Both the position numbers and the translations under genes were made by a program. Source: Arcobacter sp. F2176 (GTDB lineage: Bacteria; Campylobacterota; Campylobacteria; Campylobacterales; Arcobacteraceae). From it: a DNA stretch of 64,000 nt. Position 1 is the stretch's first letter, and every line of letters starts with the position of its first letter. The notes under the pieces were generated by a model. The model had not been told where the DNA came from. It saw nothing but the letters and a program-made list of their open reading frames with translations, and did no database searches. Of the stretch, positions 8,269 through 17,514 are shown piece by piece. The stretch covers positions 56,525 through 120,524 of the forward strand of contig NZ_PDJV01000010.1 of NCBI RefSeq assembly GCF_004116465.1, in the 5' to 3' direction.

Positions 8269-10074
8269 GTGAATGATTATGGTATTGACATCTGGAGTGA
8301 TGATAATTTTATTATTGAAGATGGATTGGCAAAAATTAATTTTGACTGCAAACCATCACTAATATCTATTGTAAAAGATATTAGAAAACAAGATTTTAAA
8401 GGCCCTTTGCTTTTAAGATTTCCGCACATAACAAAGAAACAAATACATACTTTATATGATGTATTTAATGCAAGTATAAAAGAGTATAACTATAAAGGAA
8501 CATTTAATGCAGTGTTTCCTTTAAAAGTAAATCAATTACCTAACTTCATTGAACCTTTAATACATGAAGGAAAAAAATTTAATTATGGATTAGAAGCTGG
8601 AAGTAAAGCAGAACTTGTTATTGCCATGACATATAATAATATAGGCTCTCCTATTACGGTTAATGGATTTAAAGATAAAGAGATGATTCATTTAGGGTTT
8701 ATCGCAAAAAATATGGGACACAATATTACTTTAATTATTGAGGGTTTAAATGAACTTGAAATGATTGTAGAAGTTTTAAAAGAGACCAAATTAGAATGTC
8801 CAAATATAGGATTAAGAGTAAGACTTCACAGTGGAGGAAGTGGTTTATGGGCTAAAAGTGGAGGAATAAACTCCAAATTTGGTCTTACTTCAACAGAAAT
8901 TCTTGAAGCATATGAACTAATGGAAGAGACAAATATTGTGAATTATTTAACAATGATTCACTTTCATATTGGCTCAGCAATGAATTCTATTAAACCTTTA
9001 AAAAAAGCATTAAGAGAATCTGGACATATTTATGCAGAACTTAAAAATTTAGGTGCTAGTAATTTAAGCTCAATTAACATTGGTGGTGGATTGGCAGTTG
9101 AATATAATGCTTATGAAAGAACAAGATTTTATTCACTTAGTGAGTTTGCAAGTGATGTTATATTTACATTAAAAGATATTGCAAAACAAAAAGGTGTTGA
9201 TGAACCAAATATTTTTACAGAATCAGGAAGATTTATTTCAGCATCTTCAACAGTGCTTGTAACTCCAGTATTAGAACTATTTTCTTCTGAATATGAACTT
9301 GATCAATTAAAACTAAAAGAAAAAAATCCACCACTAATTCAAGAATTATTTTATTTACATAGAGATATGACTAAAAAAACTGCTTATGAGTATATGCATG
9401 ATAGTACAGACCATATGGAATCACTTTTAACACTTTTTGATTTGGGTTATATTGATTTACAAGATAGATCAAATGCAGAAGTTCTAACACACCAAATAAT
9501 TAAAAAAGCTATTTCATTTTTAGAAATTGATGATTATGGAGAGTTAAAAAAACTTAATGAAAGTATTCAAGAAAAGTATTTATTGAATTTTTCTCTTTTC
9601 CAATCACTTCCTGATTATTGGGGTATCGATCAAGAATTTCCAGTAATGCCATTAACACATTTAGACAAAAATCCTACAAGAAGTGCTTCTTTATGGGATA
9701 TTACTTGTGATAGTGATGGGGAAATTCCTTTTGACTCAAAAAAACCACTTTATTTACATGATATAAATTTAAATGAAGAGGACTATTTCTTAGGCTTTTT
9801 TAATGTTGGTGCATATCAAGATACTTTAGGAATGAAACATAACCTCTTCTCACACCCAACTGAGGTTAATGTAGTATTTAAAGATGGGAAAGTTGTATTA
9901 GAAAAAATATTAGAATCTCAAAAAATAATTGATATCCTCGAAGACATTGACTATGACACAGATAATATGAAAAATATTTTAAGAAAAAACCTAAATCCAG
10001 AGATTTATAAGGATTTAAAAAAATATTTAAATGAAAATAGTTATTTAAAAACTATATGGAGTTATTATGAGTGA
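8269..10074 (+). CDS. speA: Biosynthetic arginine decarboxylase
   Basis: A PLP-dependent enzyme that converts arginine to agmatine, the first step of one polyamine route. The FPLKVNQ segment carries the PLP lysine, followed by YGLEAGSKAE, the HFHIGSA motif and the FTESGRF segment of the alanine-racemase-like fold. The protein has 601 residues, close to the usual length of about 630. The start is GTG at 8269, two bases after hisS, and it overlaps cysE by eight bases. No agmatinase or agmatine deiminase is in the window. Confidence 0.93.
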   Translation: MNDYGIDIWSDDNFIIEDGLAKINFDCKPSLISIVKDIRKQDFKGPLLLRFPHITKKQIHTLYDVFNASIKEYNYKGTFNAVFPLKVNQLPNFIEPLIHEGKKFNYGLEAGSKAELVIAMTYNNIGSPITVNGFKDKEMIHLGFIAKNMGHNITLIIEGLNELEMIVEVLKETKLECPNIGLRVRLHSGGSGLWAKSGGINSKFGLTSTEILEAYELMEETNIVNYLTMIHFHIGSAMNSIKPLKKALRESGHIYAELKNLGASNLSSINIGGGLAVEYNAYERTRFYSLSEFASDVIFTLKDIAKQKGVDEPNIFTESGRFISASSTVLVTPVLELFSSEYELDQLKLKEKNPPLIQELFYLHRDMTKKTAYEYMHDSTDHMESLLTLFDLGYIDLQDRSNAEVLTHQIIKKAISFLEIDDYGELKKLNESIQEKYLLNFSLFQSLPDYWGIDQEFPVMPLTHLDKNPTRSASLWDITCDSDGEIPFDSKKPLYLHDINLNEEDYFLGFFNVGAYQDTLGMKHNLFSHPTEVNVVFKDGKVVLEKILESQKIIDILEDIDYDTDNMKNILRKNLNPEIYKDLKKYLNENSYLKTIWSYYE

Positions 10075-10831
10075 TGAAATAAATAAAGAAACAATTAAAC
10101 CAGAACTAGATACTGAAAAGATCTCTCTTTGGAAACAGATAAAAGAAGACTTTTCTGTTCCCAAATTAAATGACCCAGCACTAAACTCTAATATTGAACT
10201 TATTTTTAATTACCCAGGAGTTTGGGCAGTTATAAATCATAGAATTGCAAATAGACTTTATAAAAAGAATTTCAAACTAACTTCTAGAATAATAATGGGA
10301 CTTACCCAATTTTTATGTAATATGGATATTCATCCAGCTGCAACCATTGGGAGAAGAGTATTTATAGACCATGGAATTGGTGTAGTTATTGGACAAACTG
10401 CAATTGTGGAAGATGATGTACTAATTTACCAAGGTGTAACTCTTGGAGGAGTTAGTTTAAATAAAGGTAAAAGACACCCTACTATTAAATCAAACTCTGT
10501 AATTGGAAGTGGTGCTAAAGTTTTAGGAAATATTACTGTTGGTAAAAATAGCAAAATTGGAGCAAATTCTGTTGTAATTTGTGATGTACCAAAAAACTCA
10601 ACTGCAGTTGGAGTACCTGCTAAAATTATCAAAAGAGATGATAAAAATGGTAGATTAAATCATGGAGATTTACCAGATATAAATAAAGAGATGTTTGAAT
10701 ATCTATTAAAAAGAGTTGCTGTTTTAGAACATGCAATTAAAAAACATGATGGAATTGATTTAACTAATGAAGATACAGATCTTGAATGTATTTACAAAAA
10801 ATTTATTTCTGCAATGAACTCTATTAGATAA
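10067..10831 (+). CDS. cysE: Serine O-acetyltransferase
   Basis: It makes O-acetylserine from serine and acetyl-CoA, the committed step of cysteine synthesis. An N-terminal helical domain is followed by a left-handed beta-helix of hexapeptide repeats, with IHPAATIGRRVFIDHG, VIGQTAIVEDDV, QGVTLGG and KRHPTI, all typical of the CysE active site. The C-terminal tail of about 50 residues may serve feedback control or binding to cysteine synthase. It abuts the following TauE-like permease (stop and start overlap at 10831), which hints at a shared sulfur role. Confidence 0.94.
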   Translation: MSDEINKETIKPELDTEKISLWKQIKEDFSVPKLNDPALNSNIELIFNYPGVWAVINHRIANRLYKKNFKLTSRIIMGLTQFLCNMDIHPAATIGRRVFIDHGIGVVIGQTAIVEDDVLIYQGVTLGGVSLNKGKRHPTIKSNSVIGSGAKVLGNITVGKNSKIGANSVVICDVPKNSTAVGVPAKIIKRDDKNGRLNHGDLPDINKEMFEYLLKRVAVLEHAIKKHDGIDLTNEDTDLECIYKKFISAMNSIR

Positions 10832-11565
10832 TGATTTTTGAACTTCTATTTTTAGGACTTGTTACAGGTTTTGTTTCAGGTTTTTTTGGTGTTGGAGGAG
10901 GAATGATACTTGTTCCAATGCTTTTATTATCTGGATTAGTTATGAAAGAAGCCATATCTATTTCAGTTGTTCAAATGGTATTTAGTTCAATTTTTGGTTC
11001 ATTTTTAAATAGTAAAAAACAATCAGGTATATTAGTTGATGGAATAGCCATTGGAAGTGGAGGCTTCTTAGGAGGTCTATGCTCAGGATTTGTAGTTGCT
11101 GCATTTTCAAATCTAACTTTGCAATATATATTTATATTAATTATGCTAGCTTCAATTTTAAAACTTTTTGTTACTCCTGCTGAACATGACAAAAAAGAAA
11201 AGAATCAATCTATATTATTACTTGTAATAATTGGTGCGATTTCAGGTGCGATTGCCATGAGTGTGGGTGCTGGTGGTTCTATAATTATAACTCCAATTTT
11301 AGTTGGATTTATGAATTATAATTTAAAAAGAGCAACAACCCTAGGACTATTTTTTGTAATCTTTTCTTCAACTGCTGGATTTATATCTTTAAGCTTCAAT
11401 GGTCATATGATGTACTCTCAAGGAATAATAGTAGGTTTAGCCTCTTTAGTTGGTGTATATTTAGGTATAAAAATAAAAAATAAAATTAACATAGTCTCTT
11501 ATAAAAAATATATTCTTATTTTGTATACCTTGACTTTTTCAATAATGATTTATAAAACTATTTAG
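10831..11565 (+). CDS. TauE/SafE family permease (sulfite/sulfonate exporter type)
   Basis: An integral inner-membrane protein with about seven or eight hydrophobic segments in two repeats. Each repeat begins with a glycine-rich signature: GFFGVGGGMILVP near residues 18-30 and MSVGAGGSIIITP near 138-150. This pattern is characteristic of TauE/SafE permeases, implicated in moving sulfite, sulfoacetate or related anions. Its ATG uses the last base of cysE, so it is probably co-translated with a cysteine-synthesis gene. The substrate is inferred only. It converges with the helicase gene, overlapping by eight bases. Confidence 0.85.
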   Translation: MIFELLFLGLVTGFVSGFFGVGGGMILVPMLLLSGLVMKEAISISVVQMVFSSIFGSFLNSKKQSGILVDGIAIGSGGFLGGLCSGFVVAAFSNLTLQYIFILIMLASILKLFVTPAEHDKKEKNQSILLLVIIGAISGAIAMSVGAGGSIIITPILVGFMNYNLKRATTLGLFFVIFSSTAGFISLSFNGHMMYSQGIIVGLASLVGVYLGIKIKNKINIVSYKKYILILYTLTFSIMIYKTI

Positions 11566-12796
11566 TCTTTTTTAAAGCTTGCTCTCTTAATTTATCTTTT
11601 TTACTTTTTCTTTTACCTTTTACTGGAGCAGTTCCTTTTGTTTTTTCTATAGGAGTTCCTGTTAGTTCAAACCCATTTATTTGCTCTTTTTCAAGATTAA
11701 TATCACTTCGTTTTTCAATTAAATCAAAATGTTCTTTATCTTCATGGCATATAAAAGAGACTGCAATACCACTCTTCCCTGCTCTTCCTGTTCTTCCTAT
11801 TCTATGAATATAATCAGCAGCAGCCCTTGGTAAGTCATAATTAACCACACATGAAATATTATCTATATGCAATCCACGGGCAGCTATATCTGTAGCAAAT
11901 AGTACTTTTATTTTATTTGATTTAAAATCTTCTAAAGTCTCATTTCTCTCTTCTTGAACTAAATCACCATGAAAAGACTCAGCCTCAAAACCATATTTTC
12001 TAAATTTTGAAGCTAAATTGTCACATGAGCGTTTATTTGCCATGAAAACTAAAACTTGTTTCCAATTCTCTTCTTTTATCAAATGTCTAAGTAAAGCACT
12101 TCTATTCTCTTTATTTACTTCTATTACCCTTTGATTTATACTTTGAACTGTTGTTTCTTCATTTTCAATAAATATTTCAATAGGATTTTGTGTTATTTTT
12201 GAGGCAATATTTAACATCTTTGTAGGATAAGTTGCAGAGAAAAGAAGATTTTGACGCTCTTTTGGTAAAACTTCTAATAAAAGTTCTAACTCTTCTTCAA
12301 AACCAAAATCAAGCATTTTATCGGCTTCATCTAAAACAAAAAAATCAAGATTTGATAAGTCCATTTGTTTTTTCTTTAAAATATCAAGTAATCTTCCAGT
12401 AGTAGCGACAATAACATCACACCCTTTTTGAATACTTAATAACTGTTCACCAATACTTTCCCCTCCAATAACACTTACAACTTTTGGTTTCTTATTCATA
12501 TATTTACTAAATGTTAAAAAAGCAGTAGATACTTGTAATGCCAACTCTCTTGTTGGAGTTAAAACCAAACATCTGATTTTTGGCTTTCCTTCATAATTTT
12601 GATTATTCCAAAGATTTAATATAGGTAAAACAAAACTTGCAGTTTTTCCACTTCCAGTTTGTGCTCTTGCAATAATATCTTTATGTTCTAATATTAAAGG
12701 AATTACTTTTTCTTGAATTGCAGTTGGTTTAATATAGGTACTTTCAGTAAGTGATTTATTTATCTTATCTGATAGTTTTAATTTTAAAAATGACAT
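11558..12796 (-). CDS. DEAD-box RNA helicase (RhlE/CsdA-like)
   Basis: An ATP-dependent RNA helicase. All core motifs are visible: the Q-motif region (PTAIQEKVIP), motif I AQTGSGKT, Ia PTRELALQV, II DEAD, III SAT, and VI HRIGRTGRAG. A short basic tail (KGKRKSKKDKLREQ) follows the helicase core, as in RhlE-like proteins, while a DbpA-type RNA-binding domain is absent. It lies 37 bases downstream of the aconitase-like gene on the same strand, so the two are likely co-transcribed. Helicase identity is firm; the subfamily is not. Confidence 0.93.
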   Translation of the reverse strand: MSFLKLKLSDKINKSLTESTYIKPTAIQEKVIPLILEHKDIIARAQTGSGKTASFVLPILNLWNNQNYEGKPKIRCLVLTPTRELALQVSTAFLTFSKYMNKKPKVVSVIGGESIGEQLLSIQKGCDVIVATTGRLLDILKKKQMDLSNLDFFVLDEADKMLDFGFEEELELLLEVLPKERQNLLFSATYPTKMLNIASKITQNPIEIFIENEETTVQSINQRVIEVNKENRSALLRHLIKEENWKQVLVFMANKRSCDNLASKFRKYGFEAESFHGDLVQEERNETLEDFKSNKIKVLFATDIAARGLHIDNISCVVNYDLPRAAADYIHRIGRTGRAGKSGIAVSFICHEDKEHFDLIEKRSDINLEKEQINGFELTGTPIEKTKGTAPVKGKRKSKKDKLREQALKKTK

Positions 12797-12833
12797 ATTG
12801 TCTAATCCCTTTTATGATTTTTATACTTTATTA

Positions 12834-15326
12834 TTATTTTGCTATCAAGTCATTTAATAATAAATTTAAGTTCCTATTATTTTTATAATTGCTTTTAGTA
12901 ATACTATTATTTAGCTTAGTTTCAATAATTCCTCTATTTGAACTTATTGTTAAATTATATAAACTATTTGTTTTTACTTTTTCATCTAAATTAATATCAA
13001 TGACCTCATCACCTTTTATAGCTAATATATTTATATCTTCACCTTCTGTGAATTCTAAAGCCAATATTCCAAGACAGTGCAAATCAAATTTATACCTTTT
13101 ATGAAAAGACTTTGCAATTATAGCTTTTATTCCAAGTGATTTTATTCCTTTAATTGACCACTCTATTTCTTTACCCATTCCAAAGTTTTCACCAGCAAAC
13201 AATACTGAAGGTCTTTGTCTTTGTTTAAATCTTTGAGATAGTTCATAAATAGATACTATTTCATCTTTTTCAAAATCTTTTGTAAATCCACCCTCTTTTG
13301 AAATCATTTTGTTTTTAAGCCTTACATTATCAAACATTCCCCTTGACATAATTTCAAAGTTTCCACATCTAGTTTCAAAAGTATTATAATCAAATGATTT
13401 TATACCTTTTTGTTCTAAATAATTACCAGCTTCTGAATATAAAGATATTTGTCCTTGAGCAGAAATATCTTTAGTCTCTATATTATCTCCTAAAAGTGCT
13501 AGTATACCTGCATTTTCAATTTGATTATTTTCATCTTCATCACTATTTATAAAGTTTGATTGTTTTATATCTATGGAGTTTGTATCCCAATCAAAAGTTT
13601 TATTATCAGATATTTGTATATTTTGCCAAAAGATATCTCCTAAAAATATATTTTTATATATGTCATTATAAAAACTAAAATCTAATTTATTTAAATATTC
13701 AATTACTAAATCATTCTTTGGCCAAAATTCACAAGTCTTCATTTCTTTAATAATATTGCTTTTTATTGTTTGTGTTAATGTATACGCTACAACTAAAGAT
13801 GGAGACATAAGATAACTTGATTTTATCAAAGGATGAGTTTTTTCTTTTAAATGTCTATTTCCAGAACTTATTGAAACAACATTTAAATTATATTTTCTAA
13901 TCTCTTCTTCTATTCTCTCATCTAATGAATAAATAGTATCACACTCATTAGCAATAATATCAAAGCCTAAATATTCAAAGTAGCTCAATAATTCTAGTTT
14001 TGTTAAATAATTTTTTACAATATGAGATTTTATTATCAATACTTTTTTTATATTTTCATTAACTTTAACTCCTAATTCATAAGCCTTTTTTGCCACAAGT
14101 CCAGCATGTATCAATAAATAAGGATTTGACACCATTGTACAAGTATTAATAGAAGCTAATACAATAGATGTATCCTTTAGAGTTATTCCCTTTTTTGTTA
14201 TATGTAGATTATCTAATTCTTTTACTTGTACTTTATTTTCTACATCTTTATAGTCAAAAATAATAGGTTCTAACTCACTTAAGTTTATCTCAATAGTTTC
14301 ATCAAATGACAACTCTTTGTTTTCAAAGAAAAGTTCTTGATTTTTCAGGTATATCTTAATAAGTTCTGAGAATTCATTACTATTTTTTGTATTACTAAAA
14401 TATAATAGTGTTTTATCTTCTATTGGGAAATAAAAAGAAATCGCACCATATTTTGAGGCCATATTAGATAAAAAAGATCTATCTTCTAGTGTTAACTCAG
14501 AAAGTCCATCACCTAAGAACTCAACTATTTGATTATCTATTCCATGTTCTTTTAATCTAAATTTTAAATATAATACTAAATCAGATGAAGTAACCCCTCT
14601 TCTTAGTTTTCCTTTGATGTTTACACCTAGAACTTTTGGTAGCTTAAACTCTATAGGATATCCTAACATTGATAATTGAGTATCTATTCCACCCACAGAA
14701 TAACTTAATACTCCTAATGAGTTTGTAATAGAAGAATTTGAATTACTACCTAAAACTGTTTCAGGAAACAAATAATTTTTTCCATCTTTTTGTTCTAGAT
14801 GAATAATTGTAGATAAATATTCTAAGTTTAATTGATGACAAATTCCAGAACCAGGTGGAATAACACGAAAATTACTAAAACTATTTTGAGCCCATTTTAT
14901 AAATTTATATTTCTCTTTATTTTTTTTTATTTGGAATTGGATATCTTCTTGCGAACAATTGTGTTCTAAATCATAATCAAAAAGTAAATCAACCATAAGC
15001 TTAGGATTGATTTTGTCTATTTTCTCTGAAGTATCTTTTACTTCTTCTCTTAAGGTAGCCAAATCAATCAAAGAAGGAAGTATTGTAAAATCTTGGGTAA
15101 TAATTCGAGAAGGATAAAAATTAATTAAAGAGTTTTTTCTAGTTAAAAAAGCATCAATTATATACTCTATTTCTTCATCATTTGATGCTTTTCTTAAATT
15201 CTCTTCTAATAGTATTTTTAAAGAAATTGGAAGTTCTTTTAAGCTTTCATATATTGAAAAAACCTTTTTCAAATCATAATAATAAAAAAGTTCATTTTCT
15301 ATTTCAAAACTATTAAGAATATTCAT
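12834..15326 (-). CDS. AcnA/IRP-type aconitase-fold protein with degraded active site
   Basis: The whole 830-residue chain follows the AcnA layout: RVIPPGSGICHQLNLEYL (154-171), NSLGVLSYSVGGIDTQ (202-217), SGNRHLKEKTHPL (488-500), YLMSPSLVVAYTL, ETRCGNFEIMSRGMF (651-665) and the swivelling C-terminal domain. Catalytic sites have changed, judged by eye. The Asp-Ser-His-Thr motif reads Asn195-Ser-Asn197-Ser. Of the three cluster cysteines, two remain (Cys396 and Cys462) but the third position is Ile465. The second Arg of GNRxxxGR is Lys496. The C-terminal GSSRDW motif reads GKEIEW (718-723). Aconitase activity seems unlikely. IRP-like RNA binding is an inference, helped by the RNA helicase gene just downstream. 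Confidence 0.82.
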   Translation of the reverse strand: MNILNSFEIENELFYYYDLKKVFSIYESLKELPISLKILLEENLRKASNDEEIEYIIDAFLTRKNSLINFYPSRIITQDFTILPSLIDLATLREEVKDTSEKIDKINPKLMVDLLFDYDLEHNCSQEDIQFQIKKNKEKYKFIKWAQNSFSNFRVIPPGSGICHQLNLEYLSTIIHLEQKDGKNYLFPETVLGSNSNSSITNSLGVLSYSVGGIDTQLSMLGYPIEFKLPKVLGVNIKGKLRRGVTSSDLVLYLKFRLKEHGIDNQIVEFLGDGLSELTLEDRSFLSNMASKYGAISFYFPIEDKTLLYFSNTKNSNEFSELIKIYLKNQELFFENKELSFDETIEINLSELEPIIFDYKDVENKVQVKELDNLHITKKGITLKDTSIVLASINTCTMVSNPYLLIHAGLVAKKAYELGVKVNENIKKVLIIKSHIVKNYLTKLELLSYFEYLGFDIIANECDTIYSLDERIEEEIRKYNLNVVSISSGNRHLKEKTHPLIKSSYLMSPSLVVAYTLTQTIKSNIIKEMKTCEFWPKNDLVIEYLNKLDFSFYNDIYKNIFLGDIFWQNIQISDNKTFDWDTNSIDIKQSNFINSDEDENNQIENAGILALLGDNIETKDISAQGQISLYSEAGNYLEQKGIKSFDYNTFETRCGNFEIMSRGMFDNVRLKNKMISKEGGFTKDFEKDEIVSIYELSQRFKQRQRPSVLFAGENFGMGKEIEWSIKGIKSLGIKAIIAKSFHKRYKFDLHCLGILALEFTEGEDINILAIKGDEVIDINLDEKVKTNSLYNLTISSNRGIIETKLNNSITKSNYKNNRNLNLLLNDLIAK

Positions 15327-15427
15327 TCTACTTAACCTTTATAATTAATAATAGGTAAAATACCAAATGATTGTTTAATCTTTTATTATGGTATAATGGC
15401 TGCTTTAATTTTTACAATGGATATCAA

Positions 15428-17347
15428 ATGCACAATACAAAAAAATACAATTTATTGAAAATTATTTTACTTTTACTACTAACAATAAACCTCTTTGGAA
15501 ATAATCTTCCCATAGCAGATACTGAGGTAAAAAATCAACAAAGTGATCAAACTACAGATGAGATACAAACAGATGAAAACAATACAACTAATGAAGTAGA
15601 TCCTTATGATTTGGGTTTTATTATTAAACTTATTCAAAGTAAAAATTTTAAATTAAATACAGATACTCAAATTGAAAAAATCGATAATGAAATGGAAAAA
15701 ATTGTAAAAAATATAAATAAAGAGATTCCTTATACTTTCGATGAAAAAAGTTACAATGAAAAAACTAAATTTTTAAATAGTAAAATAAATGTTAACTCTA
15801 AATATGACAACAATTTAGCTGTCTCAAGAGACCTCTTAAAAATAACCATATTAGAAAATAAAAAAGACTTTGCTCAAACAATCAATTCAATAATAGATGG
15901 AAAAAATTCCTTTAAAGATAAAAAGTATTATATTTCTTTAATTAATGATTCTATAGAAAAATTAAAGAATATTGATCTAAATATATTTAAAAAAACTGCT
16001 TCTCAAATAAGTGATTTAAATGATACTCTTTCTACTGATTTCAAAACTTCTTTGAAAACATTGGAAGCTCAAATAAAAGCAAATTTACTTGTATTTAATT
16101 ACCTCAAATCAAATATGAATGAATATAGACCTAGTAATTTTATTTTAGATGAATTAAGTTTAAAATATGTGATTAAGAAAATTGATTCTACTAGTTATAT
16201 AAAGAATATATCCGAAATATTTGATTATTACTTTCATATTTCAATAGGTAAAATTGTTATTCTAATCTTTATTTTTATACTTTTCTTTATAGCTAATAGA
16301 AAAATATTACCATTTTTTACAAGTTTATTTAATAAGAAATTATCAAAAAAAATAAAAACTCTTGATATCTCTATTTTAGATATTATTCCAAGTAGTTTTA
16401 GTTTTTCTGTTTCTATTCTTATGTATATTTTTGCTTTGCAATTATCTCTTTTTTTACTTATTGATAATGCAAGTATAGTAAATAAACTTGTTCCTTGGTT
16501 CACTACAGTTTATTTAGCACTTTTATCTTATATGTTTTATAGAATATTAACAAATTATATAAATCTTTCATCGGATAAAATATTTAATGATTATCCAAAT
16601 ATGCGAAAAGAGATGGTAGATTTTATTTTAAGAATTCTAAAAATATTAATACTTATTTGTCTACTTCTATTTTTATTAGTCCAATTAGGTTTTGATATTA
16701 AAGCTATTATTGCTTCACTTGGTATTGGTGGTATAGCAGTTGCACTTGCTGCAAAAGATACACTTACAAACTTCTTTGGATCATTAAATATTATTACTGA
16801 TAATTCCTTTTCTCAAGGGGATTGGATAGAAGCTGGAAGTGTTGAAGGAACTGTTGTTGATATAAGAATGAGAACAACAAGAATTAGAACCTTTGCAAAT
16901 GCAATGATAACAGTACCAAATGCTCAATTAGCAAATATGTCAATATTAAACTGGTCAAAAAGAGTAATTGGAAGAAGAATCAAAATGGCAATAGGAATTA
17001 CTTATGGAAGTAAAATGAGTGATATTGAGAATCTAGTCATTGACATTAGAGAGATGTTACAAGAACACCCATCAATTGCAAGTACAAAGTTAAATATTGA
17101 TAAAAAACCTTATTTATTAAAAAAAGAAGATTTAATTGGTATAAAAAACACTACTTTAGTCTACATTGATGAATATGCAGATAGTTCAATAAATATATTA
17201 GTATATTGTTTTAGTAGAAGTCCTGACTGGGAAGATTGGCTAGAAACAAAACAAGATGTTATCATAAAGATTTCACAATTAGTAGAGAAAAATAATTGTT
17301 CGTTTGCTTTCCCTACTCAAACTATACATTTAGAAAAAGAAATTTAA
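15428..17347 (+). CDS. MscS family mechanosensitive channel with large periplasmic N-terminus
   Basis: An inner-membrane channel that opens on membrane tension and releases solutes after osmotic downshock. After a signal peptide (MHNTKKYNLLKIILLLLL) there is a charged, helical periplasmic region of about 250 residues. Four or more membrane segments follow, then the MscS pore helix and beta domain: GIGGIAVALAAKDTLTNFFG, FSQGDWIEAG and GTVVDIRMRTTRIRT. I chose the ATG at 15428 because the longer frame from 15371 has no signal-like start. The 639-residue size resembles MscK- or YnaI-type members more than the minimal MscS. Confidence 0.9.
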   Translation: MHNTKKYNLLKIILLLLLTINLFGNNLPIADTEVKNQQSDQTTDEIQTDENNTTNEVDPYDLGFIIKLIQSKNFKLNTDTQIEKIDNEMEKIVKNINKEIPYTFDEKSYNEKTKFLNSKINVNSKYDNNLAVSRDLLKITILENKKDFAQTINSIIDGKNSFKDKKYYISLINDSIEKLKNIDLNIFKKTASQISDLNDTLSTDFKTSLKTLEAQIKANLLVFNYLKSNMNEYRPSNFILDELSLKYVIKKIDSTSYIKNISEIFDYYFHISIGKIVILIFIFILFFIANRKILPFFTSLFNKKLSKKIKTLDISILDIIPSSFSFSVSILMYIFALQLSLFLLIDNASIVNKLVPWFTTVYLALLSYMFYRILTNYINLSSDKIFNDYPNMRKEMVDFILRILKILILICLLLFLLVQLGFDIKAIIASLGIGGIAVALAAKDTLTNFFGSLNIITDNSFSQGDWIEAGSVEGTVVDIRMRTTRIRTFANAMITVPNAQLANMSILNWSKRVIGRRIKMAIGITYGSKMSDIENLVIDIREMLQEHPSIASTKLNIDKKPYLLKKEDLIGIKNTTLVYIDEYADSSINILVYCFSRSPDWEDWLETKQDVIIKISQLVEKNNCSFAFPTQTIHLEKEI

Positions 17348-17514
17348 ATGAATGAAAAGAAAAAAAATAGTAGATTTTAGTTATTAATACTAAAGCTACT
17401 TTAGTTATGAGTTTATAGTCAAACTTCCAAAAACTAGGTACTAAATATCAGTTTCTTTTGGTAGAATGACTAAAATATAACTCAAATAATTTATAATAAA
17501 ATGGATAAACAATT

